NCBI RefSeq assembly: GCF_041146795.1
Contig: NC_135177.1
Coordinates: forward strand, 37,356,560 to 37,420,559
Length of the DNA: 64,000 nucleotides
Source: Maylandia zebra
Lineage: Eukaryota; Chordata; Actinopteri; Cichliformes; Cichlidae
Direction: 5' to 3'
In this document: positions 48,330-59,699 of the stretch, in pieces
How positions within the stretch are numbered: position 1 is the first letter of the stretch
Layout: every line of letters starts with the position of its first letter
Position numbers and translations under genes: made by a program
The notes under the pieces: generated by a model
What the model was told of the DNA's origin: nothing
Database searches by the model: none
What the model saw: only the letters and a program-made list of their open reading frames with translations

Positions 48330-50102
48330 CACGCGCGCGCTCTATCTTTAACCCTGCTGAACCGGATGGATCTGTCGCTCTGCTCTCAGGCACTTGCAGC
48401 TTATTTGGACCGAGAGCTGCAGGCGTGTATGCTTTCACCACATCAGGCTTGGGAGGCTCCTCCTCCTCGTATGTTTGGGTCTGTCAGCGCCTCAGATCTG
48501 TTCCTGCGGGGCGTCCAGCTCTTACTATAAATAAACACAAACATTTTACTGACGTCTAAGTTCATCCCTGTGATGTAGAGGTATCAGCATGACATCTAAG
48601 AAAGCCTGCTGATGATTTTTATGGCTGAATGTTTTTGGCAACGTCCTGCTCCAGCAGGCAGGATCGGTGCGTCCCTGACCGCGCTGCCGCGTCCCTGACC
48701 GCGCTGCCGCGTCCCTGACCGCGCTGCCGCGTCCCTGACCGCGCTGCCGCGTCGTATCCACTGACAGCAGAGCTCTGACGTAACCACTAAAGTAACCAAA
48801 TTGTTGTTTTCCCGGGAAATTTAAAGTAACAATGTAACTAAACAGCTAACCCTTGAGCAGTAACCATAGTAACACTGGTCCTGACATGAGATGTCACACC
48901 TGCGACGACGTTGGTCTTCCTGTTATCAGTAACTCGTCCTCTGTTTCTCAGCCCAAAGTGACGACACCTGGCTCTTACTCTCAGACATGTTCGGGCTTGT
49001 TGTGTTTCTGAATGTCGATGTGTGTTGTTGCTATAGCTGCAACGATATCATGAGCATCATATGCTGTACGATCATATCTGTACAGTAATGGCACGGCTGT
49101 GATGGAGCACTCTTAGGGATCTGAAGCGTTCGCTCCGAGTTTAAACGATAAACCGTTGGAGAGCGGCCATCTTTGTTGTCACTTGCCGGCCTCACAGTGA
49201 CAGCAGGTCAGTGAGAGGCAGGACGTTAGCATCCACCCATCAGAGCAAACACATGAGAGACTGCAGCTGACGTAAATGGGCAGAGGTCAGCTGACTCGCT
49301 ACCTCGCACCTGCTGGCTCGTCCTGTCTGTAGAAACTCTCGGGGCCTCTCACCAGCTCAGCTTCATCTTCTTCATCTTCCTTCTTTTTTTTCATGACTCA
49401 GCTGTGTCTCCACGCACACACAAATGCAGGCACATGAGAGACAAACGATCTTCAACTTTATTCTAGGAGTCTGCAGCGTGCCCAGACCTGTCTGTGAAAC
49501 TACAGAGGCGCAGCTTCGCTGTTCTCAGACGTGATGAGGAGGGGCGGGGCTAACTGTCAAACTGTGTGATCGTTCGCTAGTGACGATTAATCACTGACAG
49601 AACTCGGCGGTGTTTTGAAGCGTCTGCGGTCTGAGTGTCTCTGGGTCGGTTCATTAAACAGAGGAAGGTCTCTGTGTTGATGAGTGATGTAACAGATCCA
49701 CAGTGATGCGGGCGTGCATCGACCCGCCGTGGTGAGGACTCTGCCGGGTCGTGAGCTGTGGGGAAGGTCACCTGCAGGGTTTCCTTCGGTCTCCTGGCTC
49801 GCTCTGCGAGCACGTGCTCGCTTCAGAGATTCTTCATCATTATTGGGATGAACGACCTGAACTGAAGGGCGAATTTAAGCTTTCTGCCAAAGGCAGCGTG
49901 AGACAGAAGTGCGAGCTTTGCAGCAGGAATGATTGTTGGGAGGCCAAAATGAGCCCAACCTCACACAGACGGCTCAGCGGAGCTCGTATACCTGAGATCA
50001 GCTCGGGGTGAGTGTCAGGAGCTCCGACGTGCAGACGGAGAGATGCTGCTGAGCGGGAACGTTTTCCAAAGAGGTCGAACTCAAGCAGCTGCTGCTTTTA
50101 TG

Positions 50103-50134
<32 letters not shown>

Positions 50135-51115
50135 CGTGCGCGTGTGTGTGCGTGTGTGCGTGCGTGCGTGTGTGTGTGTGTGCGTGCGTGTGTGTGTGTG
50201 TGCGTGCGCGTGTGTGTGCGTGCGTGCGCGTGTGTGTGTGTGCGTGCGTGCGTGTGCGTGCGTGCGTGTGTGTGCGTGCGCGTGCGTGTGTGTGCGTGTG
50301 TGTGTGTGCGTGTGTGTGATGTGCTGCTCTGCAAACAGACAGCTGGTTGTTAAAAAGCAGCCAGTGTGGAGCTGCACTTCCTGTTTGACACACCAACATC
50401 AAACTTGTGTGTGTCTCTCTCGGGGCGGTTGACATAGGTCATTATGGTTAGTGGAGCACGCTCAGTTTAGCGTACGCGGGTACGCGTCCTCTTCTTTCCT
50501 GGTTTTTTTTGTTTTGTGTTTGTCTCCATCTCACCCTACTGATGTCCAGCTGTTGCTCCACTTCCTGTTGTACAGTTAGTCACGCATTCCCATCAGCTGT
50601 GGGCGGAGCCAGACTCCTTGGCTGACAATAACTTCCTGCCCGTTCACTGTGACATTGTTTGGTGATTGATTTGAGTGGCGAGGCGTAATCTGCAGCCGAT
50701 TTTGGTGGAGGCGTGTCGGTGTTTAAAGCTGCAGACGCTGTGATTGCGATGACTCTGCCGGCCTCCCGGTGCCAACTAACACGCCGTGACCTCAGCAGCC
50801 GTCCTCACGTCACTCACGGTCTGTCTCCAAAGCCTCGCCGTTGTTTTGAGGCAGACGCGACCGTGTTTACACAGAGTTGGAAAATGAGTTTGATAAACAC
50901 TCGTTTAAACCCACTCTCAGGTCACCTGTGGGTCTGTGTGTGTTCTGCAGGGGAACGATGAGGAGGCCGTGCTGGACCAGGGCAAGACCAGCTCCACCCT
51001 TTACACCAACTTTGAGAAAGAGGAACTGGAGAGTGAGTTTATACACCGACACACACAAAGGTGCCTCAGTGTGTGTTTACAGTCAAACACACAGTAACAA
51101 AATGACTCAGCCCGC

Positions 51116-51177
<62 letters not shown>

Positions 51178-54100
51178 CCTGAGGCTCGAGAAAATGATGA
51201 TTTAAAATATTTCAGAAAGAATTATGTCAAACTTGGAAACAGCCGTAAACAGTCTGCAGTGTGTCGATGTCATTTCTGCAGAAAAAGTGGAAATGAAATC
51301 TCGTGACGTGTACACGCCAAACATGGAGTGTGACTCACGTGACCTCAGCTCTTATTGTGAGGTGGCGTGTTCAGAAAGAGGAACTAAGGCACGTACGAAC
51401 CCCCGTGTGGTGCTTGTGCTGCAGCTCCTGTCATTTTCAGCTAAGTCGTTAACCCTTTGAAGCCCAGCTTCTCTGTATGTTTGTACCTGCCGTAGTGCCA
51501 TCAGTGCAACCGTTATATCCCAGAGTTTCATCATGTGTGTGCATGAAGTCCACAGAAGCTACGTGAACTGCAAAACGGTGCAATTAACTACAGAAACTGT
51601 TTTTTTACAGATATTTCAGAGGTGAATCCCTCAAAACTGTAAATGCAAAACGTTGCATGAAATAGTTTCAAACCGCAGGAAATGGATTTTGTCTTCTTAG
51701 TTTCATTTTTGAGATGCAGCAATTTTTATAAACTGCAGGAAAAAACAAAAATAATTATTTTTGTGCACAATTTGCCAAAAACGGCATCAAATCAAACGAT
51801 TTCCAACAACCGTGCAGTTTGAGTCCCGAGCCTCCCGGAAACCTCTGAAAGGCCCTGCAGGGAAACACGAATAGTGAGGTCACAGTAATTACAAGAAGCA
51901 TCTTTAACTCAAACGGAGCTTCAGTTCACATCTCGTTAGACGCTGTAGGTTGTTTCCATGTTATTACTAGTTTATTACAGTCCTGTTTTAAACAAACAAC
52001 TGAGTGAGAGGTCGACACGCAGCCAGAGAAAATCCGATGAACGTTACTGAGGTAAGGAGAAACGGAGCGTGCAGTGCGAGCTGTGCAGCACGCCTCCCGT
52101 GTTAGCAGCGCCTTCAGTGTTTCCCTCACGTGTTTGTTTCCAGCATTCTGTTATCACTGGAGGTGTAGAACAAACTCATGTGACCCCTCTGCTTCTCTCC
52201 GTCAGGTCACAGGGCGGTGTACGTTGGCGTGCACGTTCCGCTGGGCCGCCAGAGCCGGAGAAGACACCGTCACCGCGGACATCGACATCACAGGAAGCGC
52301 AGAGAGCGCTCGGATCGGGAGGACGGGCGAGAGTCGCCGTCATACGGTCAGGTTTGAACGAGGATAAACAAACACGGGCCAGCTGTAGGACGGCGGCGTG
52401 CTGAAGCGTTTGTGTCCCCGCAGACACGCCGTCTCAGAGGGTCCAGTTCATCCTCGGCACCGAGGACGACGACGAGGAGCACATCCCCCACGACCTGTTC
52501 ACCGAGCTGGATGAGCTCGCCTTCAAAGACGGAGACATGCAGGAGTGGAAGGAGACGGCCAGGCAGGGCGCTTATCCTCTTTCTCTGCTTTGCGTTCAGA
52601 CGTTAATCTTTCCAATAACGCTGCAGAGCTGTGAGGAGCGATCCTCCCGCCGTGCAGGGGCGAGGCCTGGTTTGTTCAGCGTTTCTGACTCGGGTTAAAG
52701 AGGTTTCCTCTCTAATCCAGACTCTGCAGAGCGCTGTGAGGACGAGGAAGACGAGCCTCACTGGATTTGAGAGGAAACCGATGAAGGCGGGCCGAGTCGT
52801 GTGGTTTGGAAACCTTCAGATTAACTTATTTACTCAGCAGAGCAAAGTGGATCAGCCCACATTAGTGTAGCATTATAGCATTAGCACGAATCAGACGCCT
52901 GGCGTTCTTCAAATGTCAACACTCGGCTGTGTGTGTGTTTGTTCAGGTGGCTGAAGTTTGAGGAGGACGTTGAGGACGGCGGCGAGCGCTGGAGCAAACC
53001 CTACGTGGCGACGCTGTCACTGCACAGCCTGTTCGAGCTGCGCTCCTGCATCCTGAACGGCACCGTGCTGCTCGACATGAGAGCCGGCTCCATCGAGGAG
53101 ATCGCAGGTCAGAGCGCCGTCGGGAACTCGTCCCATCACTCGATACGCTGCTCCAAAAACGACCTTTGTGTTTAAATCTAGAGGAGGTCGGAACGTGCTA
53201 AAACCACACTTGAGCTCTAAATCTAGTTTGGATCAGCTGCTGGAGACGAAGAGCGCCACGATGAAAGCGCAGCTCTCTGGTTTCCTCCTGCTGGTATAAG
53301 CTGCCCCTCAGCAGGCTTCCAGGCATCAGCCAATCTCTAGAAAGTTGGTATTCAGGGCGAGTTCTGACGTCTTGTTTCAGAGAGAAGAGGAAGTGAAAGG
53401 CTGCTGCGAAGGCGTTTGATAAATGATTCTGCTGCACGCCTTTCATTTCCTACTCAGAACATAAACCTGCAGTGCGTTTGTGTCCATCAGCTGACCTCTT
53501 GTCCTCCTTCCTCGCAGACATGGTGATTGACAGCATGCTGGCGTCCGGTCAGCTGGAGGAGGGCGCGCAGGAGAAGGTGAGGGAGGCCATGCTGAGGCGC
53601 CACCACCATCAGAATGAGAAGAAGCTGAGCAACCGCATCCCGCTGGTCCGATCCTTTGCCGACATAGGCAAGAAATACTCGGAGCCAAACTTACTGGAAC
53701 GCAACGGTGAGACCGCAGCGCTCTTGTCATCCTCGCACCTGCAGGTCAGGAGACGAGCTGCAGGAGGCCAGTTCAGGTTGACCCCTCCTGACCTCTGGCA
53801 CTGCTCGGGCTCTGCAGGGTTTAGTTCTGCACTGTTTAAAAACCGGGGGGGTCTAAATGACCTCAGCGGGTCGGCGGCACGCTGCAAACCAGCGTGGCGG
53901 TAGGTTTACGAGTTCTTTACTAAGTAATGCACTGTTTTCTTTCATAGTTCATAGTTCTTTGTCTCTGTTGTCGGGCAGAATGTAGAGTCTGTCCATCCTG
54001 ATTGGTCGAGGTAAAGGGGTGACAAGACGACGGGTCTCGTATTGCTGCATGGTGCCGTTGCCGTGGTTTTTGAGTGATTGTGATGAGTGATGGCTCCGGT

Positions 54101-57100
54101 TGGTTTCTCACCTGCCCGTACCTGAGCTGCTGTGACCTCACCCTGTTTATTATTGACCGGGACTCCCTGACCTGGCCGGACCCGCTGACTCGCTGAGCTA
54201 ATAACCAGCTAACAGCATGAGCGAAGTCGGCGTTTTCATATCCGCACTCCTGGATCCTGTTTGTGAGAGAGGAATGTTTTAATGCTGCTCGGGCCGAACG
54301 CCGTCTGCAGGCGCTGAGCCGTCTGACGTGCGTGTGACCTACGTGACCGATCAGCTGCAGCTTTTACCGTTTGCTCGTTCGTTCAGGAGCTTTTCTTCAG
54401 ATTGACTCTTTCCTACAGTTTATAAAGCTGAAGACATCAGAGCAGAGCTCAGGGTCAGACTTTGACTGCAGCTGTAATCAGCTTCACGAGGTCATCGCCT
54501 CCAGCACGACGCTCCCGGCTCGGTGTGTTTCCTCTGCTCTCCACCACAGTGGACTGAGTGGGCTGATGCCCAGTTACAGCAGCTCTTCCTGCATGTGATG
54601 GAGTAAACATTCAGTAATTGGCGTGTTCACTGCAGACGGGTAGTTAGAGCGAGGGTGGCCCTCCTGCTGCCTTTACCTGAACAAAGACTGTAACTAAAAG
54701 ACAGAAAGTGTTTGCTTCTTAAACTTTTCAAACAGGCTGAAAGCGCCAGGTTCATCCTAGCTTGGTGACTGTCCCTCGGGTCCGGAGGCAGCCGGACGAC
54801 TTCTGTGTCCAACTGACACGATGGGAGGGTGAGGCAGCGACGCCCAAATGTCCTACCGCCTACAAAGTGACCACCCCTGTACAGGTGCGATACCTGAGAC
54901 GCCCTCAGATGGAGGCGAAACATCGTCCAGAACCCAGAAGTCGTCCGGCTGCCCTCCGCTTGAGCACTTTGGACGACCGGGACAACCGAGAACCGGCACA
55001 ACCGAGAACCGGCACAGACCGCTCTGCATGAAGCTGCTGTGGCTCGTTCAGGACTAGCAGCACTTGGTTCTAATAAAACGCGCCCTGAGGTTTTGCTGCT
55101 GTGTAAATCAAACTGAATTGAATTGGTCCCGGACCGATCCAGATGTCTTGGATTTGATGGTAGGCGTAAAGAAAAGGCGGAGCTTCGTGATTGGTGGAGG
55201 AAGGTTTAGCTTTAGAAGGCCGATGTTGGTGTGACGTGCGTCCTAACTCACTGATCCATGCACGCTGGCTTGGTGTTTCCTTCTTCATCATCATGATCTT
55301 TCTCCTCCTCTTCCTCCTCAGGGGAGGGTCTGTCCTCCTCTCGTCTCTCTCTCCTCCGTCGTTGCTCCATGGGCTCCTTCGACCTCTCCACCCTACCCCC
55401 CTCTGCGAGGACCCCAGGCCCGTTCGGGCACCTCCTCCCCGGCTCCGCCTCCTCGTCACAGACCGACCTCTCTCTGTATCGTTACGGCCGTCACCTCTCC
55501 GAACCCAGCCAGCCTCACGGACTCGCCCTTCCCGTCCCCGGTGGCTCTCCACGCCGCTCCTCTGCTCCCGTGGGGCTCCCCAAGGTGGTGGTGCACCCCC
55601 CAGAAGAGGAGGAGGAGGAGGTGTTCCACCTGGGAGATGAAGACGACGTGGTTCCCCAAACAGGCAAATACGGCACGGCTTTCCTCCGGCCGTTTCCACG
55701 CTCTGACACTGAAGCATGCCCGCTAACGTGCTGATGAAGCTGGAGGCGGATGATTGGACGAATGTTGGCAGACTGGCAGCTTATTTGGGGGCGGGGTTAT
55801 TTTGCATGTTTTTGGTTTATTTTGCTGCCGTCCGTCTGTTGGAGACTGAGCTGCGTGAATGTTGGACCTGCAGTGTCGTACAGCCGCCTGTCCGAGCCTG
55901 GGTTTGTGTTCACATCCAGTCTCGTTCGAGTTTTTCTGTTAACAAACTTTTTTAACAGGTGAAGGTTGAACGGCAGCGTCCTCTGGATCCTCGGTCTCCT
56001 TTAGCCTCTGCTGGAGTTAACAAACCGGCCTCTGGTCACACGTGAAGCGCCTCAGATGTTGTTTTCAGCCAATCAGAAAGGAATCAGGCGGCTGCCTGTC
56101 ATTAGCAGGCTGTTAGCTGCAGCGACTTAGAGTCTGCATGTTTGTTTCCTGTTTGTTTCCCTCGCTCTGACAGGCGGCTCGGGTCCGATCTGAGTCCATT
56201 TCCCTCCTTTATGAAACATTAAAGATCTGGAAATCAGGACGTCTGAACTTTTGTGGTCTTACTACTAGGGCTGCTCAATTAATCGAATTTTAATCACGAT
56301 TACGATCTGGGCTTTCAACGATCATTAAAAATGACGGAGCCGATTATTAGCCCCTCCCTCATTTATCCGCGACACCTTAAAGGCCGGTCCGTGAAAATAT
56401 TGTCGGGCATAAACCGTCCGTGGCGCAAAAAAGGTTGGAGACCGCTGATTAAGAGGACCCGAGGGAAGCTCTGAAAGCTAAGCAGAAGTTATTTGGAGAG
56501 GAGAGTGACGGCCGCTGGTTGAAAAGAGGTAAAAACCTTCAGTGGTGTGGAAACATTACAGGTTCAGTCAGACGTGGATCAAGTGGACACAGTGTGTGAA
56601 CTTTGCTACGGTGTAGCTGCACCACAGAGCAACACTGCAAAGCTCACGAAACACAGATGTTTATATTTTTCATTTATTTTTATATTGCAAACATTTGCAC
56701 TATTTTATATTATTTTTTAAAAGTCATTATTCAACACATTGTTATTAAATAAATATCGTCAAATAATCGAGATCTCAATGTCAGTGATGATCATTTTTGC
56801 CATAATCGAGCCGCCCTACTGATAGAAACTAGTGCTTCTCTAATTTGAGGGAGCTATCCAAACATACTCCAGTGTTCCTGACAGTGCGAGAGGGCCGGCT
56901 GGCCCAGAGGGCTGTCGCCTCTAAAGCTGTCATTTCTGTTTTATTTTCATTTGGGGTGCGAACATTATGCCACAGCCAGGCTTTAACGTCCCGCAGACAG
57001 TCAACACAGGCTGGAGGGGGCAGAGGCATGCAGGTCCAGGGGCAAGTCATCAGCAGTGGAAACGGATGATTTATTAAAATGCATCCCAGCAGGTCGGCTT

Positions 57101-59639
57101 GTTTTCTCTGCTGCGTCGCGGTGTTTCTGCGGCAGAGAACTCTGGACGCTCGAGTGACTCCCGGCACTTCCTGTTCATTAATGATCCGTGAAAGAATCAA
57201 AACTCGCTGACGCTCGATCACCTGACCACCGACTCATCACTCTGTTCAGGTGCTGAAGCGTGAAAAGCTGACGTGAAGCTGATTTGTGCTGACCGCGTTC
57301 GTGGAGCCGAGACTCTGCTGCGCGGCGCTCTGTGACCACAGGCGTGCTGCGCACCGACTAACAATGATGTAACCGAGGAAACCGCGTCACTGCCCGCACC
57401 GCGCTCGGCTTCAGCGTGAGCGAGCAGGAATCGCATTCTGAGACTGAACTCCGCGGGTCAGGAGGCGGTGATGTCACGTGTGTCAGTAACACGGCTGTGT
57501 GTTTGCAGACAGCTGCTGCAGATGTTGCGTGTGACTCTGTGGTCTTTGTGGCTCTGCAGGTCTGCTGGCGTCGCCTCAGTCGGCCCCCGGAAACCTCGAC
57601 GACAACAAAAACGCCGAGAGTCGCGGCAACGGCGGCAGCGGCAGCCGGGAGAACAGCACGGTGGACTTCAGCAAGGTAAACGCGGGGCTCCGCCTCACAC
57701 GCAGGTTGGGTGGTTTATAGGTCGGCTGCTGCTCCCTGCAGCTTTCCAATGTTTGGAGCTTCAGGGAGGTGAGAGATGCTTTAATGATGAGAGGTCAGAG
57801 CTGCACCACTGTGACCTCTGACCCCTGCCAGCTACATGAAGCCTCACACATCAGCTGGTGTTCAGATGGGACTGAAACATCCCTGAGCTGTGGGCTGGTG
57901 GGTGTAGGAGGCTCCACCCTGACGCTGCTCCGCCTATCAGACGCACTGCGACAGATGCACTAATGTTTAAAACTAATAAATGTCAGAAGCACCGAGATGG
58001 ATGAAACGTTCAGTCTGTGAGTCTCTGACCCAATCAGAGATGTTTACCTTCAGACGGTGAGCGTCTTCAGAGGTCCGGCCCTTTAAGTGCACAGAGCTGC
58101 ACAGGAAATGACCACATCAAACTTCTGAAGGGTTAAAAACACGTTTTTAGCTCCGACACCCGGAAATCTGAGGCTGGCGCTACGTCAGAACTAAATCCAG
58201 GTTACACGGTGGCCTCGCAGCTCAGGGCAGGTTCCCACAGTAACCTGCCAATGTGGCGGAGTCTAAACTGACTGTCACCGAGCCTCCACTCCTCGAGTCG
58301 TAGGCATAACCTGCAGAATTAAAGCTGTGATGGTCCCGAGTGACCTCATGGACGGGTCGCTTTAATTCAGTGGTTTATGTTTGACTTTCACACATGAAAG
58401 AGAAGCTGTGGGTGGAGGAACCTGCCACCTGCTTCCTCCACGCCGCGAACGAACACAACGACATCGTCGCAGATTAACGTGCACAGTAATGCGCTGAAAG
58501 GCAGCACGAGGCGTTCCTGCACAGCAGAACATCCGTTTGCTTTTGCAAAGTGTTGGAGACGAAAGTGTAAATCGAATGCAGATTTGATCAACTCTGCGCA
58601 GATCTGAATCAAGTAGATCAGACTCTGCGTCGGGATCAGCCTGATGTCCGATCCAAGCATCGGATCGTTGCGTCCGTGGTTCAGCAGGTCATCGGGTATC
58701 TGCTTACATTAAGGATGAAATCAGGAGACTTGGTCCGTCACAGCAGAAAATCCACAACACAGAGATGAATTCCACTTCCTGCTTCAGTCTGTGACGCTAT
58801 TGGACGATGGAGCTCAAACTCCAAAGACTTTGGTCTTAAAACCATCCAGTGAGCATCCAGCTGTGCAGCCACACCTGCCTCCAGGTGCAAACAGAACCTG
58901 AGCTTTCGGTCACGTGACGGCGAGTCCCCGAACGAGCCAATCAGAAGCTGTGTTGTGTTTCCCAGCAGGACTGCGACTGCGTTTGTTTGCTGCCAGCAGC
59001 CAGCAGGAAGCCCGCAGTAAGTCGCATGTCAGTCGCCGGCCCTCGGCCAATCAGTGTAGCCTGTGCTGTGACTCATCGTGGTGATGCTCTGTGATTGGCT
59101 GTCTGTGGCGTTCTGTGACCATCAGCTGTTTCAGTGTTGGATGGAAAAATGTTTTTATTGATTTATTCAATCGAACTTTATTTACACAGGAACTCAGATC
59201 CATGACAAACTCATGGATCTATTCACTCCTCCATCTGCCCCTCCTCCTCCTCCTCCATCTGCCCCTCCTCCTCCTCCTCCTCCACCCTCCTCCTCCATCT
59301 GCCCCTCCTCCTCCTCCACCCTCCTCCTCCACCCTCCTCCTCCTCCTCCAGGCTCACTGCAGGTCTCATCTCACAGTTAAACGTGTAAAAGCAGTTTTCA
59401 TGTTTCAGTCGTTGATGTGAAACTTTGAGCTTTTTTTTTCCACATCTTTGCTTCACCTCATGGTTTCCCATGGAGGTCAAAGGTGAAGTCTGTGCATTCA
59501 GCTGCTTCCTGTCTGTCAGGTGTAAAAATGAGCTGGAGGCAGCTGATCCACTGCTGTGGCTCAGGCAGCCTGCAGCGAGGATCACAGAGGTCCTAGACCA
59601 GGAAGTGAAACCAACGAGGAACTACAAAATAAAACGAAC

Positions 59640-59699
<60 letters not shown>

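Larger units (their letters stand above)
35113..50950 (+). other. slc4a7: slc4a7 intron 1 (15.8 kb) with a second promoter inside
   Basis: The first intron separates the CpG-promoter exon from exon 2. It holds an internal TATA promoter and alternative first exon (46138-46418), DNA transposons at 40238 and 41217, Tc1 and hAT relics, and several microsatellites. The parts at 35400-40200 and 42400-44900 have no recognised gene or repeat beyond GT runs; frames there lack domains. Confidence 0.7.

Noticed and set aside
48669-48753. CRISPR-like direct repeats
   Set aside because: Units are directly adjacent with no spacers and the genome is a vertebrate; it is a minisatellite.
50012-50435. Frames of 67-145 codons across the GT/GC tract
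   Set aside because: Cys-Val or Thr-His repeats on both strands are products of the dinucleotide repeat.
55070-55717. 215-codon minus-strand frame opposite the slc4a7 cassette exon
   Set aside because: It is the antisense of a real exon in GC-rich DNA and carries no domain or signal peptide.
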